DNA of 64,000 nt from Humulus lupulus (lineage: Eukaryota; Streptophyta; Magnoliopsida; Rosales; Cannabaceae): assembly GCF_963169125.1 (NCBI RefSeq), contig NC_084796.1, forward strand, positions 89,946,888-90,010,887, in the 5' to 3' direction. The translations under genes and the position numbers were made by a program. Under the pieces are notes generated by a model, which had not been told where the DNA came from, did not search any database, and was given only the letters and a program-made list of their open reading frames with translations. Positions 43,961-52,853 of this stretch are shown one piece after another; position 1 is the stretch's first letter; every line of letters begins with the position of its first letter.

Positions 43961-45270
43961 CAGTGTCGACGGCACCATATAGGATGGCTCTAGTGGAACT
44001 GAAAGAATTGATGATACAGTTGCAAGAGCTTCTTAATTTGGGGTTTATCAGGCCTAGCTCTCGCCATAGGGTACACCAGTTTTGTTTGTGAAGAAGAAGG
44101 ACAGGACTCTGAGAATGTGTATAGACTACAAGGAGTTGAACAAGTTGATCATCAAGAATAATTACCCCTTACCAAGGATTGATGACTTATTTGATCAACT
44201 ACAGGGAAAGACGGTGTTCACAAAGATTGATCTTCGATCTGGTTATCACCAGCTGAGGATCAAGGACGAGGATATACCGAAGAAGACCTTCTGAATGAGG
44301 TATGAGCACTATGAGTCTCTGGTGATGTTGTTTGGTTTGACCAATGCCCCAACAACATTCATGGACTTGATGAATAGGGTATTCAAGGATTTCCTAGACC
44401 AGTTTGTGATTGTCTTCATCGACGACATCTTGGTTTACTCTAGTTCAAAGGAAGAACATGAGCAGCATCTTTAACAGGTCCTGCAGAGATTGAGAAAGAA
44501 TCATTTGTATGCCAAGTATAAGAAGTGTGAGTTTTGTCTACCAAAAGTGACATTCCTCACACATATTGTGTGGTGAAGATGGAATTAAGGTGGATCCAGC
44601 TAAGTTGGAGGTAGTGAGAGATTAGCTGAGACCAAGGATCGCCTAAGAGGTTAGGAGTTTCCTTCGGTTAGCAGGTTATTACAGACGGTTTGTAGAAGGG
44701 TTCTCGAAGATTGCTACACTGATGACAGGATTGACATGGAAGAATCTGAAGTTTGTCTAGCCAGACAAGTGTGAGAATAGCTTCTAGGAATTGAAACAAC
44801 GGATGATTACTGCTCCAGTGTTGAGTCTTCCTTCTGAGGAAGGGAAGTTTGTGGTATATTGTGATGCATCGAGGTTGGGTATGGGGTGCGTGTTGATGCA
44901 GAATGAGAAGGTTATCTCTTATGCATCACAAAAGTTGAAGGAGTATGAGTAGTGGTATCCTATCCATGATTTGGAATTGGCAGCGATGGTATTCACACTG
45001 AAGGTGTGGCGACATTATCTGTATGGGGAGAAATGCGAGATATACATGGATCATAAGAGTTTAAAGTACTTCTTCACGCAGAAGGACCTGAATATGAGGC
45101 AGAGGAATTGGTTGGAGTTGGTGAAGGACTATGATTGTGACATCCTTTACCACAAAGGGAAAGCCAACATAGTGGCGGATGCATTGAGACAGAGGGGCCC
45201 GAGAAAATTGTTTAGCTCTGCACAGATATCGAGAAAGTTGGCAGAGGAGATTTCAGAGCGAGGATAGAGT
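43961..45270 (+). pseudogene. Tekay-3 reverse transcriptase and RNase H
   Basis: [40 protein letters not shown] and [11 protein letters not shown] are in one frame at 44082-44294. After a stop come [15 protein letters not shown] and [14 protein letters not shown] with DD kept at about 44420. RNase H at 44855-45075 shows [34 protein letters not shown] and [10 protein letters not shown], where the family Thr-Asp-His is Met-Asp-His. Stops occur at about 44293, 44475 and 44948. Confidence 0.85.
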
Positions 45271-46727
45271 TGGTTGTGGGCTGGTTGGCCAATATTACTC
45301 TACAGTTGAACTTGTTTGAGAGGATAGAAGAGGGCTAGTTGGTAGATGCACAGTTGCAGGAAGTTAGAGGGGATGTCTTAGCTGGAGTGGTTCTGGACTA
45401 TTCCATTTTAGAGACTTGGTTATTATTGTATAAGGATCGGATCTATGTCCCGAATGATATGGGGATTAGAAGAGAGATACCTTATGAATCCCATACTACA
45501 CCATACTCATTCCATACAGGCACCACGAAGATGTATCAGGATCTACGGACATTGTATTGGTGGCCTAGGATGAAGAAGGATGTGGTGGAATACGTGGCTA
45601 AGTGTTTGACCTTCCAGCAGGTGAAGGCTGAGCATCTGTGACCAGCAGGGTTGCTACAGCCTTTGGGTATTCTCGAGTGGAAATGGGATGACATTACCAT
45701 GGATTTTGTGGGAGGTTTACCCAGGACAGTGGGACTGCATGAATTGGAGTGGGTGATAGTAGACACATACACCAAGCTAGCTCACTTTCTTCCAGTGAAG
45801 ACAACCTATATTGTGGATCAGTATGCAGAGCTGTACGTGAGGGAGATTGTACCTCTCCATGGGGTTCCCAAGTCTATAGTATTGGATCAGGATCCTATCT
45901 TTACATCCAAGTTTTGGGGTAGTTTAAAGAAGGCTATGGGGACTAAGCTGAAGTTCAGTACGACCTTTCATCCTCAGACCGGTGGACAGTTTGAGAGGAC
46001 GATTCAAATATTGAAAGACATGCTCAGGGCGCGTGTGATAGACTTTGAGGGGTCTTGGAGTAAGTATCTCCCGTTGATTGAGTTTTCATACAACAACAGT
46101 TACCAATCAACAATTGGAGTAGGTCCATATGAGATGTTATATGGAAGAAGGTGTAGATCATCCATTCATTGGGAGGAGATGGGTGAAAGGAAGTATTTGG
46201 GACTGGATTGTTCAGAAGACTAATGAGGCTATCAGGAAGATCTGAGCTCGAATGCTCGCTTTGTAGAGCAGACAGGAAGGCTACGGTGATCCTAAGCATA
46301 GGGATGTGGAGTACCAGGTAGGGGACCACGTGTTTCTGCAAGTCTCACCACAGCGAGGGGTGAGAAGGTTTATGAAAAAGGGCAACCTGAGCCCTAGATT
46401 TATTGGTCGTTTTGAGATCCTGGAGAGGATCGGGTAGGTGGCCTATAGATTGACAGGTGGTCGGGAGTTCATGACATAATCCCCATTTCTATGCTTTGGA
46501 AGTAAGTCTCAGATACGACTCATGTGTTGAAGTATGAAGATTAAGAATTGTAGACAGATTTGTCATATGTGGAGCAACCGGTTCAGGTCTTAGACAAGAA
46601 AGACAAGGTTCTACGGAACAAGACGATTCCTCTAGTCAAAGTATTGTGGAGGAATAGTAGGGTCAAGAAAGCGACCTGGGAGCTTGAGTCAGTGATGCGA
46701 GATCAGTATCCCAAGTTATTCAGGTAA
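45271..46727 (+). pseudogene. Tekay-3 integrase and chromodomain
   Basis: Zinc domain: TTPYSFHTGTTKMYQ, LYWWPRMKKDVVEY, then CLTFQQ, where the second Cys of C-x2-C is Phe. The core in one frame (45651-46223) keeps D in TMDFVGG, D in IVLDQDP and E in QFERTIQ; HPQTDGQ reads HPQTGGQ. Post-core shifts follow at about 46205. The chromodomain VLWRNSRVKKATWELESVMRD then YPKLFR ends at about 46727. Two changes (KK for EE) touch the chromodomain surface. Confidence 0.85.
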
Positions 46728-46750
46728 ATTAAGAGGATGAAATTCTCACT

Positions 46751-46763
46751 AGGAGCGGATAGT
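46751..46763 (+). promoter_or_regulatory. Tekay-3 polypurine tract
   Basis: AGGAGCGGATAGT before the LTR start TGTGATGACCC. One G of the Tekay-1 tract is C here. Confidence 0.75.
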
Positions 46764-47134
46764 TGTGATGACCCAAAATAACTAATAAGGATTAAGGACC
46801 TCGATTAGTGTGCCGGAAGGGCATAAGTGGTATATGTGTGATTTAATTGTTAAATGCATGATTAATATGATTATATGAATATGTGATATGCATGTTTATG
46901 AGTATTAGATATGCATGTGGGCGTATTATAGCTTATAAGGGCATATTTGTAATTTGGCCCTTTGAGGGCATAACTGTGACTATATGTGATAATTTGTTGA
47001 GACCACATTATTATGAGGTTATATTTGTAGCATTTAGCTCGAGACGGTCCTAGTGAGCGGGTTAGTGAAATAGTCACAACGGGGTTTATTACCCGGCTCG
47101 GGGGGAGCCTTGGGGTATTTTTGGGAATTATTAG
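46764..47134 (+). repeat. Tekay-3 3' LTR, first part
   Basis: Starts TGTGATGACCC, runs to ATTAG (47130-47134), the left target duplication of the gag-only element. It matches the opening of the Tekay-1 LTRs (GTGTGCCGGA-GGGCATAA, GAGCGGGTTAG, CTCGGGGGGAGCC). Confidence 0.85.
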
Positions 47135-47548
47135 TGTGGATGCCAAAAATCCACCAAGTAAGAAAAACAAAAGAAGTTTCTAGTCCCTTAAAGAAGTAAA
47201 CAGCTAAGGGGCACCAAAGGCGCCAAGTACGCGATGAAGGCAGAAGGTTATTATAGGCCATCAAAGTGTTAAACACTCGCAGGGCTCTAGGCCTCACGAG
47301 GTCATTCCAAGCCCCCAAGCCGCATCACCTTGTTAGACGCCTTTGTCATGCACACATGGCCCTTATCCATGCCCCTCGAAGTTAAGGCCCCAGCCTCGCG
47401 AACACTACTCTAGCAGCACCCCGTTGCACCCCGCGCATGCCAACACCTCATGCGCCTAGCCTTGCCCCGAGGTGTCCCACACCAAGGACCTCATGCCAAG
47501 AATACATTTCGCACCTAGGATGTATCCCATGTCTCACCAAGGCATGCG

Positions 47549-47957
47549 CCTCTCGCCCCGCGCGCACCAGGGGCCTCGCGCCCGCGCGCACATGCGCCTC
47601 GCGCCCCGCGCGCACCAGGGGCCTCGCGCCCCGCGCGCACATGGGCCTCGCGCCCCGCGTGCACCAGGGGCCTTGCGCCCGCGCGCACATGCGCCTCGCG
47701 CCCCGTGCGCACCAGGGGCCTCGCGCCCCGCGCGCACCAGGGGCCTCGCGCCCCGCGCGCACCAGGGGCCTCGCGCCCGCGCGCACATGGGCCTCGCGTC
47801 CGCGCGCACCAGGGGCCTCGCGCCCGCGCGCACATGCGCCCCGTGCGCACCAGGGGCCTCGCGCCCCACGCGCACAAGGGGCCTCGCGCCCGCGCGCACC
47901 AGGGGCCTCGCGCCCCGCGCGGACCAGGGTCCTAGCGCCCGCGCGCACCAAGGGCTC
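47549..47957. repeat. CpG-saturated minisatellite in 5' LTR, unit 24-25 bp
   Basis: About 17 units of two alternating kinds: CGCGCACCAGGGGCCTCGCG and CGCGCACATGCGCCTCGCG, each joined by CCC or CCCCG. Open in several frames of both strands, which gives long but meaningless frames rich in Arg, Ala, Pro and Gly. Confidence 0.92.
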
Positions 47958-48627
47958 GCAGTGAGGTCACCTCACCTCGCCCCCAAAGGCTTCGCCCAAG
48001 GGTCGCGCATGCCTAGCAGCCACGCCCTCAAGGGTCTCGCCCAAGAATCACGCGTGTATATAGCGGCCTCGTCCACAAAGGTCTTGCCCAAGGGCCACGT
48101 GTGCCTCGCCTCGCTCACCGGCCACGTCAAAGGCCTCAAGAGACATAGGCTCCAATAAACACCCTTCGGCCATATATCAGGAGCCTCGTAGTATGGGGGA
48201 TGCAAAGTGATGGTTTCACAAGATAAGACCCTCATCTCATTTGTAGGCATCATGCCTCATCACACACGCAGCAGGCCCCGTTGAAGAAGCCTTATCTCTC
48301 TTCCTAAGCTTCCCTACACTTAGTAGGACGTGGAATAACCATTGGGTACATAGTACCCGTACGTGTACGGGTGCATGACGTACAACCATGGGGAGGACAG
48401 AAGCATGACCCTGACACCTGTACCACATAGGTAGTGGAGGTACGGATCAGTCCAGAGAGTGGAGGCACTATATGCACTCCTCTGACTATGTACCAGGCTG
48501 ACACTATGATCCTCTGCTCCACCACTCTTCCCACACCACTGCCACCTGTGCTATTACCCTGACAGTGTACTTTTGTACTATTTTGTCTCACGGGACCACC
48601 ATGTATAAGGGGCCATTAGAGCCCAGC

Positions 48628-48635
48628 TATAAAAG
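48628..48635 (+). promoter_or_regulatory. TATA box, gag-only element 5' LTR
   Basis: TATAAAAG, identical in the 3' LTR at 52645-52652, about 195 bp before the LTR end. Confidence 0.8.
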
Positions 48636-48642
48636 GGGCTTG

Positions 48643-48661
48643 ACCCCTCAGAATGAGGGGT
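48643..48661 (+). promoter_or_regulatory. Perfect hairpin just downstream of the TATA box
   Basis: ACCCCTCA-GAA-TGAGGGGT: 8-bp stem and GAA loop, 8 bp after the TATA box, kept at 52660-52678. It would lie near the transcript start and so at the very 5' end of the RNA or just upstream. Confidence 0.75.
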
Positions 48662-48833
48662 TGGAAAATCCATTGTAAGGAGAGGCTATTGAGAAATATA
48701 CCAGGACTTGCTCCATCATTTATCTGTGTTTACTTTTCCTTAAAGTTTATTCTTAGTTCTTATATAAACATCACCTGACTTACCTTTGAGTTTTCCGATC
48801 TAATTTCGTTGACGAGATTTCACCGTCAACAGT

Positions 48834-48852
48834 TTGGCGCCGTCTCTGGGAA
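48834..48852 (+). promoter_or_regulatory. Gag-only element primer binding site, Asp-tRNA-like
   Basis: TTTGGCGCCGTCTCTGGGA two bases after the LTR. The start TGGCGCCGT matches the 3' end of plant aspartate tRNA; the remainder differs, so the assignment is tentative. Confidence 0.55.
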
Positions 48853-48899
48853 GAACAAGCATCAAGCCAGTGTTCTTCCATCACTTCCAAAAAAGAAAG

Positions 48900-50387
48900 A
48901 TGCTAAGACGTTCAAAACGCCTACGGCAAATACAAGAGGTTGAGGCTCACCGAGACGATGTAGAGCGAAGGGCCTCCAAGAAAGACTCCCCTCCGCCCGG
49001 GCATGGAGGTGGGCCGGAAGAACCTCTTCCCCCAGGGGAGGAGAGGGAAGCATCGTCCCCAGCTATCCAGCCCGACGGAGGTCATTCAGAGCCACTAGTG
49101 TATCCACTTAACCGGCCCCGGTTGACCCCGCGCTCATGCCACCAGGACCCCGGTCCCTCGATGCACTGGCCAGGCAAGGGTCCCGGGGTACACTTGGTAA
49201 GTGCCAGCTCAAGGACGCACTTCTACAAGGATGAGATTCACGAGTTGCATAAAAAGAATCGAAGGCTGGAAACCATGATAGAGAACATGCAGGAGGTTTT
49301 AGACGACCTACTGCAAGGGAAGTCAAGCACACCCCTCCCTAAGTGTAAAGGGAAGGGGCATGAAAAAGGGGAAAGCACCGTCCCTATAGACGATGGGAGG
49401 ACCCAACTTTCCACCAGTAAAACCCCCCAGGCAAAGTACCAGGGGGGACCTAGGCCAACGAAATGTCCCCAGGAGCAAAGGCGGAGGGAAGGTGATGGTC
49501 GTAAGAATGAGGCCGAGGTCCCCTCAAAAGAAGCACCCCCTGGCCTAAGAAAAGAGCCCCGTGGAGAGAGGTCAGAAGTAAGAGACGTACCCCCCGTGGA
49601 TCCCCCGAGGGACACAACCAAGGCAAGGGACCAGCCCGAGAACCCGCAAAACTCCTTATGCAAAAAGAGGAGGGGACTAGACACCAAAATGCGAAGCCCT
49701 CGATGCAAGATCATCACTACACTTGGGGGGCACATGGATGACGAAGAATTCGACCGTGATTCACCCTTCACAAGGGAGATTCAGGCTGAGCAAATGCCCA
49801 CTGGCTTCAGAGAGCCACGCATGACCCCGAACGAGGGAACTACAGACCCAAAATATCACTTAGACTCCTTCAATAACTTGATGAGGTTAAGAGGGGTCAA
49901 CAATAGGGCAAAGTGTCATTTCTTTGTCGTTACGCTTAAAGGAGTGGCGTACAAGTGGTTCAAGAGGTTAAGGCCAGGAACAATCAAATCATGGCAGCAG
50001 CTCTCTAATGAATTCCTTCAGCAGCACCATGGAGCCTGTGACTACGTCATGCCGACTACCAACCTCGCGAACATAAAACAAGGCGAAAATGAAAGTTTGA
50101 GGGACTACATCCATAGGTTCAATATAGAAGCAACAAAGGTGGGAGATTTAAACAAAGCGGAGCTCAAGATGGCTATTACAGCCGGAGTTCGTCCAGGAAG
50201 CAAGTTATGGAGTAACATGCTCAAAAGGGAAGTTCCAGATTTGGACGACTTCGAGAGAGAGCACAGAGGTACATACGTGTGGAAGAGGGCCATAAGAACT
50301 TCCAGGTCGAAGAAATTGAACCTTCCTCCAGTGGCCATACTCCCAATATGTCTGGGGATTCCATATAGAAGGGGGGCATCGTGCTAG
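48900..50387 (+). CDS. gag: Gag of the non-autonomous element, open, no zinc knuckle
   Basis: Start ATG 48900 (MLRRSKRLRQIQEVEAHR). The frame upstream is open only through a TTG inside the primer site, so it is not used. 495 residues. About 1-285 is charged and proline-rich, with a short coiled coil at about 113-140 (HKKNRRLETMIENMQEVL). The retrotransposon gag domain spans about 286-456: DSPFTREIQAEQMPTGFREP, TTDPKYHLDSFNNLM, VTLKGVAYKWFKRLRPG and NIKQGENESLRDYIHRFN. These resemble Tat-lineage Gag, including Tat-1. No Cys/His knuckle is present and the tail ends in RRGASC. An intact frame suggests recent amplification or selection for Gag. It would form or join particles made by a helper element. 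Confidence 0.88.
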   Translation: MLRRSKRLRQIQEVEAHRDDVERRASKKDSPPPGHGGGPEEPLPPGEEREASSPAIQPDGGHSEPLVYPLNRPRLTPRSCHQDPGPSMHWPGKGPGVHLVSASSRTHFYKDEIHELHKKNRRLETMIENMQEVLDDLLQGKSSTPLPKCKGKGHEKGESTVPIDDGRTQLSTSKTPQAKYQGGPRPTKCPQEQRRREGDGRKNEAEVPSKEAPPGLRKEPRGERSEVRDVPPVDPPRDTTKARDQPENPQNSLCKKRRGLDTKMRSPRCKIITTLGGHMDDEEFDRDSPFTREIQAEQMPTGFREPRMTPNEGTTDPKYHLDSFNNLMRLRGVNNRAKCHFFVVTLKGVAYKWFKRLRPGTIKSWQQLSNEFLQQHHGACDYVMPTTNLANIKQGENESLRDYIHRFNIEATKVGDLNKAELKMAITAGVRPGSKLWSNMLKREVPDLDDFEREHRGTYVWKRAIRTSRSKKLNLPPVAILPICLGIPYRRGASC

Positions 50388-50469
50388 AGGGGTCGCTGGC
50401 CAAGTTGGAGATCGAACGAAGACCCTCTAGCCGTGAAAGTCCCCACCTGAGGGGAAACCACCTCAAAAG
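50388..50469 (+). other. Short spacer after gag
   Basis: Frame closes at 50387. The following bases can be read as the continuation of a Gag C-terminus in another frame, but nothing definite is seen. Confidence 0.35.
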
Positions 50470-50790
50470 CAAACGCCTTCAAAAAGGGTCTCTAAAGTAG
50501 ACACCTCCAAAAAGGGTCTCCAACGTAGACACCTCCAAAAAGGGTCCCCAAAGTAGACGCCTCCAAAAAGGGTCTCCAAAGTAGACGCCACCAAAAGGGG
50601 TCTGCAAAGTAGACACCTCCAAAAAGGGTCTCCAAAGTAGACACCTCCAAAAAGGGTCTCCAAGGTAGACGCTTGCAAAAAGGGTCTCAAAAGTAGACGC
50701 TATCCAAAAGGGTCTCAAAGTAGACGCTTCCGAAAAGGGTCTCAAAGAAGACGCTTGCAAAAAGGGCCTCAAAGAAGACGCTTGCAAAAA
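50470..50790. repeat. 28-bp minisatellite, about 11 units
   Basis: Unit AAAAAGGGTCTCCAAAGTAG followed by ACGCCTCC or close variants. Units 1-8 are mostly 28 bp, the last three 26-27 bp, with GAAGACGCTTGC ends. The array lies between gag and the polypurine tract, the same relative place as the 68-bp array of Tat-1. Confidence 0.9.
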
Positions 50791-51068
50791 TAGTACTATG
50801 CCTAATGACGAGAAGGACGCTTCTCGCAAGATATTATAAGCGCGCGCGAAGATATATAAAATGATAACTAGAACCCAAGGGGTCAATATATCCTTACAGG
50901 TGCAACTAAGGCGCACCACAGAGAGAACTACCGAACCCCCTTTTCACGTGGGTTCCAAAGGACCTCGAACATGAAAAAAAAAAAAAAAAAGAGGAAGAAA
51001 AAGAAGAATAAGAGAATAATAAAAAGGAACGGAAGAGTCTACAAGAACGCCTAAAGGCCTCCCTATAG
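50791..51068 (+). other. Spacer with poly(A) run and purine-rich stretch
   Basis: Contains an A run of about 18 at 50972-50990 followed by GAGGAAGAAAAAGAAGAATAAG, all purine. No gene. Confidence 0.6.
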
Positions 51069-51081
51069 ACTGGGGGGCAAG
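51069..51081 (+). promoter_or_regulatory. Gag-only element polypurine tract
   Basis: GACTGGGGGGCAAG ends directly before TGTGGATGCC. Its GGGGGCAAG core is like that of Tat-1 (GAGGGGGCAAGA), another tie to the Tat lineage. Confidence 0.75.
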
Positions 51082-51495
51082 TGTGGATGCCAAAAATCCA
51101 ACAAGTAAGAAAAACAAAAGAAGTTTCTAGTCCCTTAAAGAAGTAAACAGCTAAGGGGCACCAAAGGCGCCAAGTACGCGATGAAGGCAGAAGGTTATTA
51201 TAGGCCATCAAAGTGTTAAACACTCGCAGGGCTCTAGGCCTCACGAGGTCATTCCAAGCCCCCAAGCCGCATCACCTTGTTAGACGCCTTTGTCATGCAC
51301 ACATGGCCCTTATCCATGCCCCTCGAAGTTAAGGCCCCAGCCTCGCGAACACTACTTTAGCAGCACCCCGTTGCACCCCGCGCATGCCAACACCTCATGC
51401 GCCTAGCCTTGCCCCGAGGTGTCCCACACCAAGGACCTCATGCCAAGAATACATTTCGCACCTAGGATGTATCCCATGTCTCACCAAGGCATGCG

Positions 51496-51972
51496 CCTCG
51501 CGCCCCGCGCGCACCAGGGGCCTCGCGCCCGCGCGCACATGCGCCTCGCGCCACACGTGCAACAGGGGCCTCACGCCCGCGCGCACATGCGCCTCGCACC
51601 CCGCGCGCACCAGGGACCTCGCGCCCGCGCGCACATGCGCCTCGCGCCCCACGTGCACCAGGGGCCTCACGCCCGCGCGCACATGCGCCTCGCGCCCCGC
51701 GCGCACCAGGGGCCTCGCGCCCCGCGCGCACCAGGGGCCTCGCGCCCGCGCGCACCAGGGGCCTCGCGCCTGCGCGCACATGCGCCTCGCGCGCCGCGCG
51801 CACATGGGCCTCGCGCCCGCGCGCACCAGGGGCCTCGCGCCCGCGCGCCTATGCGCCCCGTGCGCACCAGGGGCCTCGCGCCCCGCGCGCACAGGGGCCT
51901 CGCGCCCCGCGCGCACAAGGGGCCTCGCGCCCGCGCGCACCAGGGGCCTCGCGCCCCGCGCGCACCAAGGGC
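51496..51972. repeat. CpG-saturated minisatellite in 3' LTR
   Basis: About 20 units of 24-25 bp. Compared with the 5' array it has a different order and variants that have lost CpGs (CACACGTGCAACAGGGGCC, CCTCACGCCC). Confidence 0.92.
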
Positions 51973-52644
51973 TCGTAGTGAGGTCACCTCACCTCGCCCC
52001 CAAAGGCTTCGCCCAAGGGTCGCGCATGCCTAGCGGCCACGCCCTCAAGGGTCTCGCCCAAGAATCACGCGTGTATATAGCGGCCTCGTCCCCAAATTCC
52101 TCACCCAAGGGCCACGTGTGCCTCGCCTCGCTCACCGGCCACGTCAAAGGCCTCAAGAGACATAGCCTCCACTAAACACCCTTCGGACATATATCAGGAG
52201 CCTCGTAGTATGGGGGATGCAAAGTGATGGTTTCACAAGATAAGCCCCTCATCTCATTTGTAGGCATCATGCCTCATCACACACGCAGCAGGCCCCGTTG
52301 AAGAAGCCTTATCTCTCTTCCTGAGCTTCCCTACATTTAGTAGGACGTGGAATAACCATTGGGTACATAGTACCCATACATGTACGGGTGCATGACGTAC
52401 AACCATGGGGAGGACAGAAGCATGACCCTGACACCTGTACCACACAGGTAGTGGAGGTACGGATCAATCCAGAGAGTGGAGGCACTATATGCACGCCTCT
52501 GACTATGTACCAGGCTGACACTATGATCCTCTGCTCCACCACTCTTCCCACACCACTGCCACCTGTGCTATTACCCTGACAGTGTACTTTTGTACTATTT
52601 TGTCTCACGGGACCACCATGTATAAGGGGCCATTAGAGCCCAGC

Positions 52645-52678
52645 TATAAAAGGGGCTTGACCCCTCAGAATGAGGGGT
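52645..52678 (+). promoter_or_regulatory. TATA box and hairpin in 3' LTR
   Basis: TATAAAAG at 52645-52652 and the 8-bp GAA-loop hairpin at 52660-52678, identical to the 5' LTR. Confidence 0.75.
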
Positions 52679-52853
52679 TGGAAAATCCATTGTAAGGAGA
52701 GGCTATTGAGAAATATACCAGGACTTGCTCCATCATTTATCTGTGTTTACTTTTCCTTAAAGTTTATTCTTAGTTCTTATATAAACATCACCTGACTTAC
52801 CTTTGAGTTTTCCGATCTAATTTCGTTGACGAGATTTCACCGTCAACAATTAG

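Larger units (their letters stand above)
47135..48831 (+). repeat. Gag-only element 5' LTR (1,697 bp)
   Basis: TG...CA. Contains the minisatellite 47549-47957, TATA box 48628-48635 and hairpin 48643-48661. Its last 340 bp (about 48490-48831) look identical to 52507-52848, while the middle shows around 20 differences by eye. Confidence 0.92.
47135..52848 (+). mobile_element. Gag-only non-autonomous Ty3/gypsy element (TR-GAG type), TSD ATTAG
   Basis: Complete: TGTGGATGCC start, CCGTCAACA end, ATTAG at 47130-47134 and 52849-52853. LTRs are 47135-48831 and 51082-52848; the internal part is only 2.25 kb, with one gag frame and no protease, RT, RNase H or integrase. This matches the class called TR-GAG. 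PBS, polypurine tract, TATA box and hairpin are intact, so it could be mobilised in trans. The PBS differs from all other elements here, so its helper is probably not in this window. The LTRs carry a CpG-rich minisatellite. Confidence 0.9.
51082..52848 (+). repeat. Gag-only element 3' LTR (1,767 bp)
   Basis: TG...CA, followed by ATTAG. It is 70 bp longer than the 5' LTR because its minisatellite has about three more units. TATA box 52645-52652, hairpin 52660-52678. Confidence 0.92.

Noticed and set aside
47448..48158. Several overlapping long open frames on both strands (up to 228 residues)
   Set aside because: They come from the CpG minisatellite, whose unit lacks stops in several frames. 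Composition is Arg/Ala/Pro/Gly repeats with no start context or conservation beyond the repeat. The same applies to 51384-52175.
48834..48899. N-terminal extension of the gag-only element Gag
   Set aside because: The extension begins at a TTG within the primer binding site. The first ATG is at 48900.
50470..50790. CRISPR-like short repeats
   Set aside because: 28-bp units are head-to-tail with no spacers and vary gradually; this is a minisatellite.
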